Source of the DNA: Candidatus Aminicenantota bacterium
GTDB lineage: Bacteria; Acidobacteriota; Aminicenantia; Aminicenantales; JAFGAV01
DNA: 35,479 nucleotides
Assembly: GCA_016933515.1 (NCBI GenBank)
Contig: JAFGAV010000033.1
Coordinates: forward strand, 1 to 35,479
Reading direction: 5' to 3'
Positions 1 through 7,865 of this stretch are shown piece after piece. Both the position numbers and the translations under genes were made by a program. Under the pieces are notes generated by a model. The model had not been told where the DNA came from, searched no databases, and saw nothing but the letters and a program-made list of their open reading frames with translations. Every line of letters starts with the position of its first letter. The first letter of the stretch is position 1.

Positions 1-147
1 GCGAAGATCGTCCATCCTGGGGCATCCTCGCGCGATTTATACTGCAAGGATGAATCGACAAAGACTATTAAGAAAAGTCCGGCGCTCCCAATGGCGAGCA
101 ACCACGAAAAGGAACGCTAAAATGTCAAATCCGATATTATTTTGTTG

Positions 148-528
148 CTATGGCTGCTGTTTTTTCAACATAGCGTCAACAGTTTTCTGGTCAAAGGTAT
201 ACCAAGCCCCAGTAGCAGCGTCTACAATTACAGGGACCAAGCCGGCTACCACGTCAAGAACGATCCAGCCGGCGCCGACATGGTTTGTTAGATTCCTGAT
301 TTCAGTTTTGAATCCCTCTTTCCTGAATTCAATTGTGTACCTTTGCTTTGTTTCAAGATTAAGCGTGCAAGGGGTTACGCCTAATTTTGCGCCGTTAACC
401 CAGACTTCAGCAGGATCTGGATTAGAGGAAAATATTACATCCTCAGTTGTGCCTTTAAAAAGTGTGGCACAACTCCAGGTAGCTAAGAGAAGGGCAGCAA
501 TGAGAACGGCATTTAAAGATTTATTCAT
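148..528 (-). CDS. PEGA-like domain lipoprotein
   Basis: A 126-residue exported protein. The N-terminus has a short positive start and a hydrophobic stretch (about residues 7-17), then Cys20 in the context TWSC, an imperfect lipobox, so a lipoprotein is likely but not certain. Residues about 30-80 look like a PEGA domain: 'SNPDPAEVWVNGAKLGVTP' followed by alternating beta strands, a surface carbohydrate- or peptidoglycan-associated fold. A second hydrophobic stretch (about 86-106) with glycines follows and may sit in or on the membrane. The ATG at 528 is preceded by GGGAGG at good spacing. The gene and its flanks are visibly more AT-rich than the rest of the window, suggesting it was acquired. 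The precise role is unknown. Confidence 0.75.
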   Translation of the reverse strand: MNKSLNAVLIAALLLATWSCATLFKGTTEDVIFSSNPDPAEVWVNGAKLGVTPCTLNLETKQRYTIEFRKEGFKTEIRNLTNHVGAGWIVLDVVAGLVPVIVDAATGAWYTFDQKTVDAMLKKQQP

Positions 529-555
529 TTTAACCTCCCTCTTGAAACTAAGAAA

Positions 556-584
556 TATTTATCAAAGCAATATATCAAAGTCAA
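556..584 (-). promoter_or_regulatory. Candidate promoter of the PEGA lipoprotein gene
   Basis: On the minus strand TTGACT (584-579) is followed after 17 bp by TAAATA (561-556), upstream of the ATG at 528. The -35 is good and the -10 weak. The stretch is AT-rich, which raises the chance of a spurious match. Confidence 0.4.
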
Positions 585-618
585 GATGTTATTTGATGAG
601 TCAATTTGAGCCGGTTCC

Positions 619-834
619 ATGAATATCATTGAAGCGATTGATGACAGGGCACTCTTCGGGCGCGCATTCAAAAACAAGACGACATGGCGCGCCTGGACGG
701 TGTATCTGCGCGTTCTTTTCGGCTTGCCGATCGAAGATGCCTAAGACAAGTTTCTATTCCAAAAATGTACGGGTTTGGAAGAACCTCCCAACGAACCGAT
801 CCGGGAGTCGTTCGTCATCGCCGCCCGGCGACAC
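619..834 (+). pseudogene. Phage terminase large-subunit-like relic (N-terminal part)
   Basis: From the ATG at 619 the frame reads MNIIEAIDDRALFG then a Trp-rich segment 'TTWRAWTVYLRVLFGLPIED', which resembles the start of phage terminase large-subunit-like proteins (D-LxG-F--W-W--FLK--FGLPL). A TAA at 742-744 interrupts it, yet the same frame resumes at once with 'KFLFQKCTGLEEPP' and 'RESFVIAARR', as in the FVIxGRRxGKS stretch just before the Walker A motif of these ATPases. After about 834 the similarity fades and the Walker lysine is not visible. This is seen as a degenerate N-terminal fragment with an in-frame stop; family assignment rests on motif memory, not a search. No other phage genes lie nearby. 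Confidence 0.5.
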
Positions 835-927
835 AGGATCGGCGACCTGAAAGGCGATTCGAAGGACGGGCCCGGGATGTTGAACGTTGAAGCAGATGTC
901 CTCAAGCCGCCGCTGCCAGGGCGGCGA

Positions 928-1455
928 TCAGAGCACCGACCAGTGCTGGATTTTCACCCCATGAAGCCTGAGATAGGAACGGGGGATGTAAAACCGGACA
1001 AGGACGGAATAGGTGTAAGTGTCGTTGTCCACGACGGCGTTGGAGATGGAGGTGTCGGTGAGCGTTTGTCGGGAGGCCAAGGCGAAACTCGAGGAGGTGT
1101 AAACGGAGGCCAGGATTTCGGACATGCCGGTTTGTATGTTTTGCCTGCGCAGGGACACGTGGATCTCATCATCCGGCCCGGTCCCGTTGTCCGTCACTAC
1201 GGCCACGAATCCGGTCACGGTCGCCAAGTTCGGCAGGAATACCGGGGCTTCCATGTAGCCGCTATTGGGGTATCCGCTGTCAAAATACGCTTGGTTTGCG
1301 TAGGCGTACCAGTTCAGAGAGGCCATGTAATGATCGTTCGGTTTGAATGCGGCCGAAGAAACGGAGATCACTCCGGCTCCATAACCCGAGGCCAGACCCA
1401 TGGTCATCCCCAGAAAGAGGATGCCCATCACAATCCCTTTCGATGGCTTTTTCAT
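928..1455 (-). CDS. Secreted hypothetical protein
   Basis: A 175-residue protein with a clear Sec signal peptide: MKKPSKG, a hydrophobic core rich in Met, Gly and Leu (about residues 8-22), then AxA-like sites near residues 22-28. The mature part is rich in Ser, Thr, Tyr, Val and Asn with alternating hydrophobic positions, as in an all-beta extracellular protein, and has no Cys. The ATG at 1455 follows AAGGAG at ideal spacing. I do not recognise the family; the sequence 'VTDNGTGPDDEIHVSLRRQN' resembles beta-sandwich proteins seen as repeated paralogues in environmental genomes. It lies in the same direction as the barrel protein upstream (1504-2382), 48 bp away, so co-transcription is plausible. 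Confidence 0.7.
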   Translation of the reverse strand: MKKPSKGIVMGILFLGMTMGLASGYGAGVISVSSAAFKPNDHYMASLNWYAYANQAYFDSGYPNSGYMEAPVFLPNLATVTGFVAVVTDNGTGPDDEIHVSLRRQNIQTGMSEILASVYTSSSFALASRQTLTDTSISNAVVDNDTYTYSVLVRFYIPRSYLRLHGVKIQHWSVL

Positions 1456-1503
1456 TTTTCAATCTCCTTAAATGCGGCTTGATGACAAGTTCGACCCCGG
1501 CCG

Positions 1504-2382
1504 CTAGAGCCGGATCATGAGGCCGACCGCCGCGCCGAATCCGCCGAAATCCACCTGAGCCGGGCGGACATCCGTCAACCCCCCGCCCGCGGGCGCTGTT
1601 TCAAAGATATAAAGCAAGTTCACGCCTGATTCCGAATAGCCTGGGGGCAGGTTGACCCGGAAATGGTATAAAGTCCCCGAACGGTTGTCCTCCGCCCCCA
1701 AGCTGTTGGAGGCGCTGAGATCGCCCTCGAAACCGTCGATCCTGGCCAGCCGTCCTTGGGCCTCGATCAGGAAGAAAAGGCCGCGGGATATGCGGATTTC
1801 AAGGCCCACTCCGCCGTACCAGCCGATTCCCCGGGCGGTCGTATCCTGGGTTTCCTGGCTCCACTGCCCGGTCGCTTCGCTCTCCAGCCGGAACGATGTT
1901 TTCGCGGAAGCGAGAAAGTACGCCGCTCCGCCGTGGGCGGACAAAGACAGTCCGGAGCCGAGGGGCACGAGGAGAGTGAGCCCGGCCCGTACCGGGAATG
2001 CCGCGGCCGTTGGCTTGATCGTCCATTGCCCCGCATCCGGCGCGCCATTGTACCGGACGACGGACTCTCGTGAAGCCTGGCAATACCCGCCGCCTATCTC
2101 CAGGCCGAGCCAGGGCGTGAATTGCAGAATGAGATCCAAGCCGCCGGTCAAGCTCCAGCTGACGTCTTGAAAAGACCCGTCCACGCTCATCCCGGCCTGA
2201 CCGGCTTGGATTTCAAGCAGTCTGCTCAGGCCCGACAGGCCTGAATTCAGATCTCCTCCGGCTATGGAGTGCAGACCGCCGTAAAGCCGGAAACCAAGCG
2301 ACATCCCCGACGGATAGGCGGCCGTGGGGATGAATAGAAAAAGAAAGCAGGAAAACAGCAAAAACCGACTCATAGGCTTCAT
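1504..2382 (-). CDS. Outer-membrane beta-barrel-like protein
   Basis: A 292-residue protein with a signal peptide (hydrophobic residues 6-22, ending near TAAYPSG). The mature chain alternates Gly/aromatic-rich amphipathic strands (such as 'SLGFRLYGGLHS', 'GLDLILQFTPWLGLEIGGGY', 'GIGWYGGVGLEIRISRGLFF') with short polar turns, and ends in 'FGAAVGLMIRL', typical of OmpW/opacity-like eight-stranded barrels. The start at 2382 has an AGGAGGGG ribosome site; a second Met at residue 4 is possible but worse spaced. It likely sits in the outer membrane. Specific function is not recognisable. Confidence 0.65.
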   Translation of the reverse strand: MKPMSRFLLFSCFLFLFIPTAAYPSGMSLGFRLYGGLHSIAGGDLNSGLSGLSRLLEIQAGQAGMSVDGSFQDVSWSLTGGLDLILQFTPWLGLEIGGGYCQASRESVVRYNGAPDAGQWTIKPTAAAFPVRAGLTLLVPLGSGLSLSAHGGAAYFLASAKTSFRLESEATGQWSQETQDTTARGIGWYGGVGLEIRISRGLFFLIEAQGRLARIDGFEGDLSASNSLGAEDNRSGTLYHFRVNLPPGYSESGVNLLYIFETAPAGGGLTDVRPAQVDFGGFGAAVGLMIRL

Positions 2383-2486
2383 GTCCCCCTCCTATTTTAC
2401 AAACTTTTCTCTTGTACAAAGCCTAATTTTAAGTTCTCCGAAAGTCAAGAGTCGAAACAAAGCTCCGGCCGTTCCCGGAAAAAATG

Positions 2487-2790
2487 CCATAATGCGCGCC
2501 TGGTGACGGCATAACGCTCCTGCCCCACGCCGCGGTCGGGATGGCCGCCTGGAAGATCGCCTCGCGACGCGAAGACGTGAGGGCGACCTTTATCTTCATG
2601 CTCGTTATAATATTTTTTTGCTTTGTTTTCGGTTGTTGTCTTTTTCCCTTTTCTCAAGACAAAATGTGAAAGAACGGCCCCGGCGCTCGTCGCCCTCTCC
2701 CACCTCGTCATGGATATTTTCGTCGTGTTGAAGTTTTCTTCCTGGCGCTGACCGACGCCGTTTTGGCCCTGACCCTCGCTTCCAGGAACT
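2487..2790 (+). pseudogene. Degenerate duplicate of the DUF457 membrane hydrolase gene
   Basis: This stretch aligns by eye with the intact gene at 10218-10754 and with its flanks on both sides. Shared blocks include the leader around CATAATGCGC (intact copy: TATAATGCGC), the first codons (here ATA at 2511 in place of the ATG), 'HAAVGMxAWK', 'FIFMLV', and the 'ALSHLVMDxFVV' block near 2690-2730. Roughly 85 bp encoding the DID metal motif region are missing after about 2604, and about 240 bp are missing after about 2730. The match then resumes past the parental stop codon (CTGACCGxCGCCGTT). Start loss, stops and two deletions make it a pseudogene. It explains the 450-bp stretch without an intact gene. 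Confidence 0.75.
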
Positions 2791-2837
2791 GCTGCGCAAG
2801 CTGAAGTTGCCGGCGGGCGGTTGAAAAGGACTTACAG

Positions 2838-4625
2838 TTAATCGTAGAGGGCGTCAATGAAGGCGGCGTACTTCTTTTCGACGATGTTCCGCCGGATCTT
2901 GAGGGTGGGCGTCACTTCGCCCATCCCGATGTCGAAATCGCGGTCCAGGACGGCGATCTTTTTGACTCTTTCGTAGGCGGCCAGGCCGGGGGTCATCCGG
3001 TTGACCTCATCGAGGAGGAACGACGCAACCTCGGGCCGCCGGCAGAGATCAGCCCGGTCCCGGAATTCCCAGCCCCTCTCGCGGGCCAGGAGTTCGAGCT
3101 TCTCGAATTCGGGGACGATCAAGGCCGAGATGAATTTGCGGCTGCTCCCGACGACGACCGCGCCGGAGATGTAGGGGCTGGCCTGGACGAGGCTTTCGAT
3201 CGGCTGGGGAGCGATGTTCTTGCCGCCGGACGTGACGATGATGTCCTTTTTGCGGTCGGTGATGTGGAGGAATCCGTCCTCGTCGAGCCGGCCGATGTCG
3301 CCGGTGTGAAGCCATCCGTCCTTCAGGACCTCCCGCGTGTCGGCCTCGTTCTTGTAGTAGCCCATCATGACGTTCGGGCCGCGGGCCAGAATCTCTCCGT
3401 CCTCGGCGATGCGCAGCTCGACCCCGGGAATGGGCACGCCCGCAGAGCCGAACCGGACCCGCGACGGAGTGCTCCCGGTGAGGACGGGCGAGGTTTCCGT
3501 CAGACCGTATCCCGGCATGATCCGGAGTCCCAGGGCGTAGAAGAACTCCATGATGTCTTTGGAAAGGTGCGCCCCGCCGCAGATGAAATACCGGATCCGG
3601 CCCCCTGTCCGGGCCGAGATTTTCGCAAAGACTATCTTTTTGGCCAGGGCATTTCTGAGGGCGAGAAGCGGGGGAACCGATTCGCCGGCGACCGTCCTCG
3701 CCGCGCGTTTCTTCCCCGTGGCCAGGGCCCAGACGAAGATCATCCTTTTGAGGCGCGATCCGGCCATGACCTGGTCCATGATCCGCGCGTAGATCTTCTC
3801 GAAGAGCCTTGGCACGCTGACGACGATCGTCGGCCGGATTTCGGCCATGTTCAAGGCGACGGCCTCGATGCTCTCGGCGTAAGCCATGGACGCGCCGACG
3901 TGAAAGAGGAGGAAGGTGGCGGTCCTCTCGAGAACGTGAGACAGAGGAAGAAAGGACAGCCCCGTATCGGTGTCGCGAAAATCGATGAAATCGGCCAGGG
4001 ATCGGACGTTGCTCGTGAAGTTGGCGTGGCTGAGCATGACGCCCTTGGGCAGGCCGGTCGTCCCCGAGGTGTAGATGATCGAGGCCAGGTCCGCGGGACG
4101 GACCGACTCCACGGCCTTTTCGAAGCCGCCGGGTTGCTGGGTCTCGATGCGTCGGCCCATGTCCTCGACGTCCGAGAGGGCGTGCGTCCCGGCCGGGGGA
4201 TCGCCCTCGATGACGAAGACGCGCTCGAGCTCCGGGAGCGCGCTCCGAACGGCCTCGACCTTCCGCCACATTTCAAGGTCCGAACAGACGATGAATTTCG
4301 CGCCGGAGTCGGCGACGATGTGGCGGACCTGGTCGGGAAGGAGAGAAGTGTAGACGGGAACGGTGACGGCGCCGGCGCAGAGCGCCGCGAAATCGACCAT
4401 GACCCATTCCGGCCTGTTCTCGGAGAGAATGGCCAGCCGGTCACCCGCCTTCAGGCCGAGGGCCTGGAATCCGAGCGAAAGGCGCCGGGTCGCCGCCTCG
4501 ACTTCGTCCGTGGACATCTTTGTCCAGGTCCCGATTTTTTTGAAAATCATCCGGTCGGGTTTCTTATGGGCCCGGCAGGAATCGAGAAAAAGACGGCTCA
4601 GGGTGTTCGCGGCTGTTCCGGCCAT
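2838..4625 (-). CDS. Long-chain acyl-CoA synthetase (AMP-forming, FAA1-like)
   Basis: A 595-residue ANL-superfamily enzyme that activates fatty acids to acyl-AMP and then acyl-CoA. The P-loop-like motif 'YTSGTTGLPKGVMLSH' is at about residues 185-200. Further signatures are 'GYGLTETSP', 'GWLHTGDIGRLDEDGFLHITDR' split over the A8 hinge, and 'KKDIIVTSGGKNIAPQPIE' carrying the C-terminal region. The length fits bacterial FAA1/FadD15-type enzymes. I chose the ATG at 4625 because GGAGG lies 5 nt upstream; longer reading is open to 4736 but a TATAAT-like -10 (4653-4648 on this strand) falls within that extension. Divergent from the aminotransferase. Substrate chain length cannot be read from sequence. 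Confidence 0.93.
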   Translation of the reverse strand: MAGTAANTLSRLFLDSCRAHKKPDRMIFKKIGTWTKMSTDEVEAATRRLSLGFQALGLKAGDRLAILSENRPEWVMVDFAALCAGAVTVPVYTSLLPDQVRHIVADSGAKFIVCSDLEMWRKVEAVRSALPELERVFVIEGDPPAGTHALSDVEDMGRRIETQQPGGFEKAVESVRPADLASIIYTSGTTGLPKGVMLSHANFTSNVRSLADFIDFRDTDTGLSFLPLSHVLERTATFLLFHVGASMAYAESIEAVALNMAEIRPTIVVSVPRLFEKIYARIMDQVMAGSRLKRMIFVWALATGKKRAARTVAGESVPPLLALRNALAKKIVFAKISARTGGRIRYFICGGAHLSKDIMEFFYALGLRIMPGYGLTETSPVLTGSTPSRVRFGSAGVPIPGVELRIAEDGEILARGPNVMMGYYKNEADTREVLKDGWLHTGDIGRLDEDGFLHITDRKKDIIVTSGGKNIAPQPIESLVQASPYISGAVVVGSSRKFISALIVPEFEKLELLARERGWEFRDRADLCRRPEVASFLLDEVNRMTPGLAAYERVKKIAVLDRDFDIGMGEVTPTLKIRRNIVEKKYAAFIDALYD

Positions 4626-4726
4626 AATGTCCTCCATGACGCCTTTCATTATACACTCAAATGCGGCCCGACAGGGGAGAGGGCGCCCTTCGCGGGCCGG
4701 CCGCATCTTGTTCCCGATGGCCGGCC

Positions 4727-4755
4727 TTGACAGCACCGGAACGCCGATTTATGTT
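4727..4755 (+). promoter_or_regulatory. Candidate sigma70-type promoter of the aminotransferase gene
   Basis: TTGACA (4727-4732), a 17-bp spacer and TATGTT (4750-4755). The start codon at 4886 would then have a leader of about 120 nt. It lies in the divergent gap between the acyl-CoA synthetase and the aminotransferase. Confidence 0.5.
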
Positions 4756-4885
4756 TGTCTGTGAGCGCAGGGTCGGATTTCCTTCGATACCGGGCTCGTC
4801 GCCGGCGCCGAGCGGAAAAACACATTTCTTGTCCTCAAAGAAAGAAATCTGGCCGTTCTCTCATTTCGCCTCGGAGGACCGCATC

Positions 4886-6139
4886 ATGGAAAAGCAGGAA
4901 TTGACCTCTCCGCTTCTGAAAAAAATATGGTCTCTCATGCCCGAAGGCATCCGTCAGACCGTGGCCTCGGAGCCCGTGATTCCGGCCATCGCCGCGCGGG
5001 CCAAGAAGATCGCCGCGTCCCGTCCGGATTTCGTCCGCAGCGATCAGGGGCAGGTCGTGGGGATTTTCCCGGAGAAGGAGATTTTCTACGGGCCGTCCTC
5101 CGGCCTGGAAGAGCTCAGGGACCTCGTCGCGCGTTTCTGGACGTACGCCTACAAACTTAAAGGCAAGCCCGGGCTTTCTCCTTTCGGCCTGGACAAAAGA
5201 CACGTGGCCATCGTCTCCGGGGCGACGGAAGGCCTGTCGATCATCATGCATCTCATCGCTTTCCGACGGAATGTCGGGTTGATGTCTCTCTATTGGAGCA
5301 ACTATAAGGGCATCATAAGAAATGCAGGGGGAAATCCCCTGGTCGTCGAATTGTTCGACAGGGATTACAGGATCGATTTCAAAAAACTCGAGCGCACGAT
5401 CAAAGAAAAAGAGATCAGCTCCCTGTTGATCAACTTTCCCAACAATCCCTCGGGCGACGTCTTGACCGAACAGGAAATGTCCGATCTGGCCGATCTGGCC
5501 GAGAGGAGAGATGTGATCATCGTTTCCGACGAAGTCTACAATTTCATCCGTTATCAGGGCGAGCCACAGTCCATGCTGGCGTTCGCTCCGGAGAGGACCG
5601 TGGTGGTCAGCTCGGCCTCGAAGGAATACCTCATCCCCGGGGCGAGGGTGGGCTATGTGATCTCGGCCGATGAAACGTTCGCCGGTTCCTGGATGCCCAA
5701 GATGATCCGGTCGTTCTCGTCCTCCCCCAACGTCCTGGGGCAGCGGGTGCTGGCGGACATTTTGAGGAAGGAGGTCGGGGATTTTGAGGAGGGCCGCCCG
5801 CCCCGGATCCTGACCGAGGTCAAAAAGGAGCTCCGTGAGCGCTGCCGCCTCATGCTCTCCGTTCTCAAGGACAAGGGATTTGTTCTGGCCGGCCGGGACC
5901 CGGATTTTCCCTCCGGCGCCATCAGCATCCTGGCCCGGCTGCCCGCCGGGATCGAAGCGGATGATCGGGCTTTTGTCGAGAAGGCCATAGAGCTTGAAAA
6001 ATTCAGCGCCATCCCGGGCTCTGTGTTTGGGGCGCCCGGGTGTCTTCGGTTCGGCTACGCGGGAATGCCCAGGGGGGACATCGAGAGGCTTTCCGGCCAC
6101 CTTCAGGTTGTTTTGGATCACTTCAGGAAAAATTCTTGA
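4886..6139 (+). CDS. PLP-dependent aminotransferase, class I/II
   Basis: A 417-residue fold-type I aminotransferase. The signatures are in order: 'VSGATEGLSIIMHLIA' for the phosphate-binding loop, 'NFPNNPSGDVLTEQE' with the conserved Asn-Pro-x-Gly, 'VSDEVYNFIRY' with the Asp and Tyr that contact the PLP ring, and 'SSASKEYLIPGARVGY' where Lys246 forms the Schiff base. The C-terminal 'FGAPGCLRFGYAG' holds the substrate carboxylate-binding Arg. The start at 4886 follows GGAGG with 9-nt spacing; the open frame upstream has no better site. The amino-acid substrate is not clear from sequence; an alanine/aspartate-type or broad-range enzyme is likely. Confidence 0.92.
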   Translation: MEKQELTSPLLKKIWSLMPEGIRQTVASEPVIPAIAARAKKIAASRPDFVRSDQGQVVGIFPEKEIFYGPSSGLEELRDLVARFWTYAYKLKGKPGLSPFGLDKRHVAIVSGATEGLSIIMHLIAFRRNVGLMSLYWSNYKGIIRNAGGNPLVVELFDRDYRIDFKKLERTIKEKEISSLLINFPNNPSGDVLTEQEMSDLADLAERRDVIIVSDEVYNFIRYQGEPQSMLAFAPERTVVVSSASKEYLIPGARVGYVISADETFAGSWMPKMIRSFSSSPNVLGQRVLADILRKEVGDFEEGRPPRILTEVKKELRERCRLMLSVLKDKGFVLAGRDPDFPSGAISILARLPAGIEADDRAFVEKAIELEKFSAIPGSVFGAPGCLRFGYAGMPRGDIERLSGHLQVVLDHFRKNS

Positions 6140-6326
6140 TTCCGGGCGGGGAAGGAAGCCGACGTGTTCTTTCGGCGTCTATCCCGTGATTGCCGCCACG
6201 GTCGAGGCCGCCAAGAAGCGGCATCAATACAAGCCCAAGCCGTCGCCGGGTCGTTCTTGATGTGTCATCCCGCGGCTTAGGGTTCTGGAATCGATAGGGC
6301 CGGCGGCGGGCTTTCCCGAAGGAGCT

Positions 6327-7127
6327 TTATGCCGGGAGACCGCATTCTCGAAGCAGGCGGCGCATCGCCCCGTCGAAGATCGCCCCGATCCCGTCTGTTT
6401 CGGGCAGAACGCCGCGGATCGTCTCCAGGTACCGTCGCTCCCGGACGCGGCGAAAGGTGGGAGGGAAATTGATATCGAATATCCATCCGATCTGAAGAAG
6501 CTTGAAGTCGTTCAGATTCCTCACGTGGGCGATATCGACGATCCGTTCGTTCACCAGGTCGGCGCGAACTTCCTCCGAGAACCCCGGGGTATCGGGCAGA
6601 TCGAGTTCGACGGCGCTGTTGCGCGCGCCGTTTTTCAGGCGATAATAGTCGGTGACGACTCTCCAGATATCCAGCTTGTCCGCGTCGCGCAGCAGTTTGA
6701 TGAAAAAGAGGGCCGGCTCCTTTTCTCCCGGCGGAAGCGAAGCCCGGTTGTGGCATTCGATGGCTCGGAAAATCAGCGTCTTGTCCGGGTCGCTGAATCC
6801 CCGGAGGACATCGTGGCGCCGGAGCGTTTCGACGCTGAGCCGGGCGTGATCCTCCGATTTTTCGTCCGCGAAGGTTTTGTATCGGGCATACTGCTCGAAT
6901 CGTCCGACATCATGGAGAAGGGCCGCGGCCGCCGCCAGCCGGAGCGCGCTCGACGTCAGGCCGAGCTCCCCGCCCAACTCCAGGATTTCCTCGCAGACCC
7001 GGAACGTGTGCTCTTCTTTGAGAACGACGTTGCGCCGGTCGCTTTCTCGGACGTTTTTATACGAACGGACGTATCCGGTGAACCAGCCCGTGATTTCCTC
7101 CAGGCCTTGAAGCGCGTGTGTTTTCAC
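6327..7127 (-). CDS. HD-domain phosphohydrolase
   Basis: A 266-residue cytosolic HD-superfamily protein. Candidate metal ligands are His40 ('KEEHTFRV'), the His72-Asp73 pair in 'ALLHDVGRFEQY', His94 ('SEDHARLSVE'), His126 ('AIECHNRA') and Asp148/Asp150 ('LRDADKLD'). Such proteins hydrolyse nucleotides or cyclic dinucleotides; the substrate here is not evident. I chose the GTG at 7127 because it overlaps the TGA of the upstream membrane-protein gene (GTGA), pointing to translational coupling; longer reading in this frame only runs antisense-like through the neighbour. It is the last gene of the 9886-6327 operon. Confidence 0.85.
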   Translation of the reverse strand: MKTHALQGLEEITGWFTGYVRSYKNVRESDRRNVVLKEEHTFRVCEEILELGGELGLTSSALRLAAAAALLHDVGRFEQYARYKTFADEKSEDHARLSVETLRRHDVLRGFSDPDKTLIFRAIECHNRASLPPGEKEPALFFIKLLRDADKLDIWRVVTDYYRLKNGARNSAVELDLPDTPGFSEEVRADLVNERIVDIAHVRNLNDFKLLQIGWIFDINFPPTFRRVRERRYLETIRGVLPETDGIGAIFDGAMRRLLRECGLPA

Positions 7128-7768
7128 GGCGATGGGACCCGCGCCGGCCTTCTTTTCACGAACAGGAGCGGAAACACAATGTCGCTCAAACAGCAGGGGA
7201 GCCAGACCGAGATGAAAAGGAAGAGGAAGATGATGGCGTAAGACCAGCCGCTGAGCGCTCCCCCGACGGCGATCAGAATATGAAAAAGCGACGCCCAGGT
7301 GCTGAACAGCACGTGGCCCGCATGCGGAAATTTGGTCCCCGGCCTGAGGAGAGCGAAGGCGACGCCGGCGACGGCCAGCGGATTCACCAGCCACCATTTT
7401 TCGATGAAACCGATATGAATCCCCCGGTTGGGCAGGCCCAGCAGGGTTTCGCCCAAGAAGGGGATGACCGAGTCGCTGAGGGTGGCGATGCCGACCGAGC
7501 CCGCATATCCGATGAGGAGAAGCTTCCACAGATTGCATCGTCCCAACAGGCACCTTTTGCTGAGGCAGTCACATTCATGAATTCCGTAAATGGAGGCGGT
7601 CACCATCGCGCTGAGCACGACGTGAAGCGGATGGAGGATGTAGAAAATCCGGTAGGATAGCTCTTTCGGCAGCCTTTGGCAAAACACCATCAGCAGAATT
7701 CCCGTGAGCGCTCCGAAGACGGTGAACGGCGCATGATTCCTCAGTTCTTTCACGATCAGTATGAACAA
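7124..7768 (-). CDS. Polytopic inner-membrane protein of unknown function
   Basis: A 214-residue protein with about six membrane segments (near residues 13-30, 40-62, 82-105, 125-142, 150-172 and 175-203). Conserved-looking polar residues sit inside or beside the helices: 'HPLHVVLS', 'SDSVIPFLGE', 'HAGHVLFSTWASLFH' and 'WLPCCLSDIVFP'. These His, Cys and Asp residues would suit metal or ion handling, but I do not recognise the family. The TTG at 7768 is a real start: GGGAGG lies 6 nt upstream and no ATG fits. It overlaps the HD-domain gene by 4 nt (GTGA), so the two products probably work together. Confidence 0.75.
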   Translation of the reverse strand: MFILIVKELRNHAPFTVFGALTGILLMVFCQRLPKELSYRIFYILHPLHVVLSAMVTASIYGIHECDCLSKRCLLGRCNLWKLLLIGYAGSVGIATLSDSVIPFLGETLLGLPNRGIHIGFIEKWWLVNPLAVAGVAFALLRPGTKFPHAGHVLFSTWASLFHILIAVGGALSGWSYAIIFLFLFISVWLPCCLSDIVFPLLFVKRRPARVPSP

Positions 7769-7865
7769 CGCACACCTCCCTCATCATTTCGGCGGCGACC
7801 GAGCGACCGGGATCCGTCCTCACGGCCCGCCTCCGATTCCGCCTTCCGTCCGGACTCCGGCCGCA

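Noticed and set aside
2421-2455. TTGACT-containing promoter for the barrel protein at 1504-2382
   Set aside because: The -35 is good, but the only -10 candidates are TAGGCT at 17 bp or TAAAAT at 11 bp, neither convincing.
3264-4730. Long open frame on the plus strand opposite the acyl-CoA synthetase gene
   Set aside because: It is the antisense of a clear enzyme gene; its Arg/Gly/Asp/Pro-rich composition is what high-GC antisense frames give. The same applies to long frames opposite the aminotransferase (4835-6121), S46 peptidase (16776-18584), C69 peptidase (30819-32345) and transporter (34052-35479).
6140-6260. Short frame after the aminotransferase ending in a Lys/Pro-rich tail
   Set aside because: No start site, no ribosome site, and no family similarity that I can name; the gap 6140-6326 is left as non-coding.
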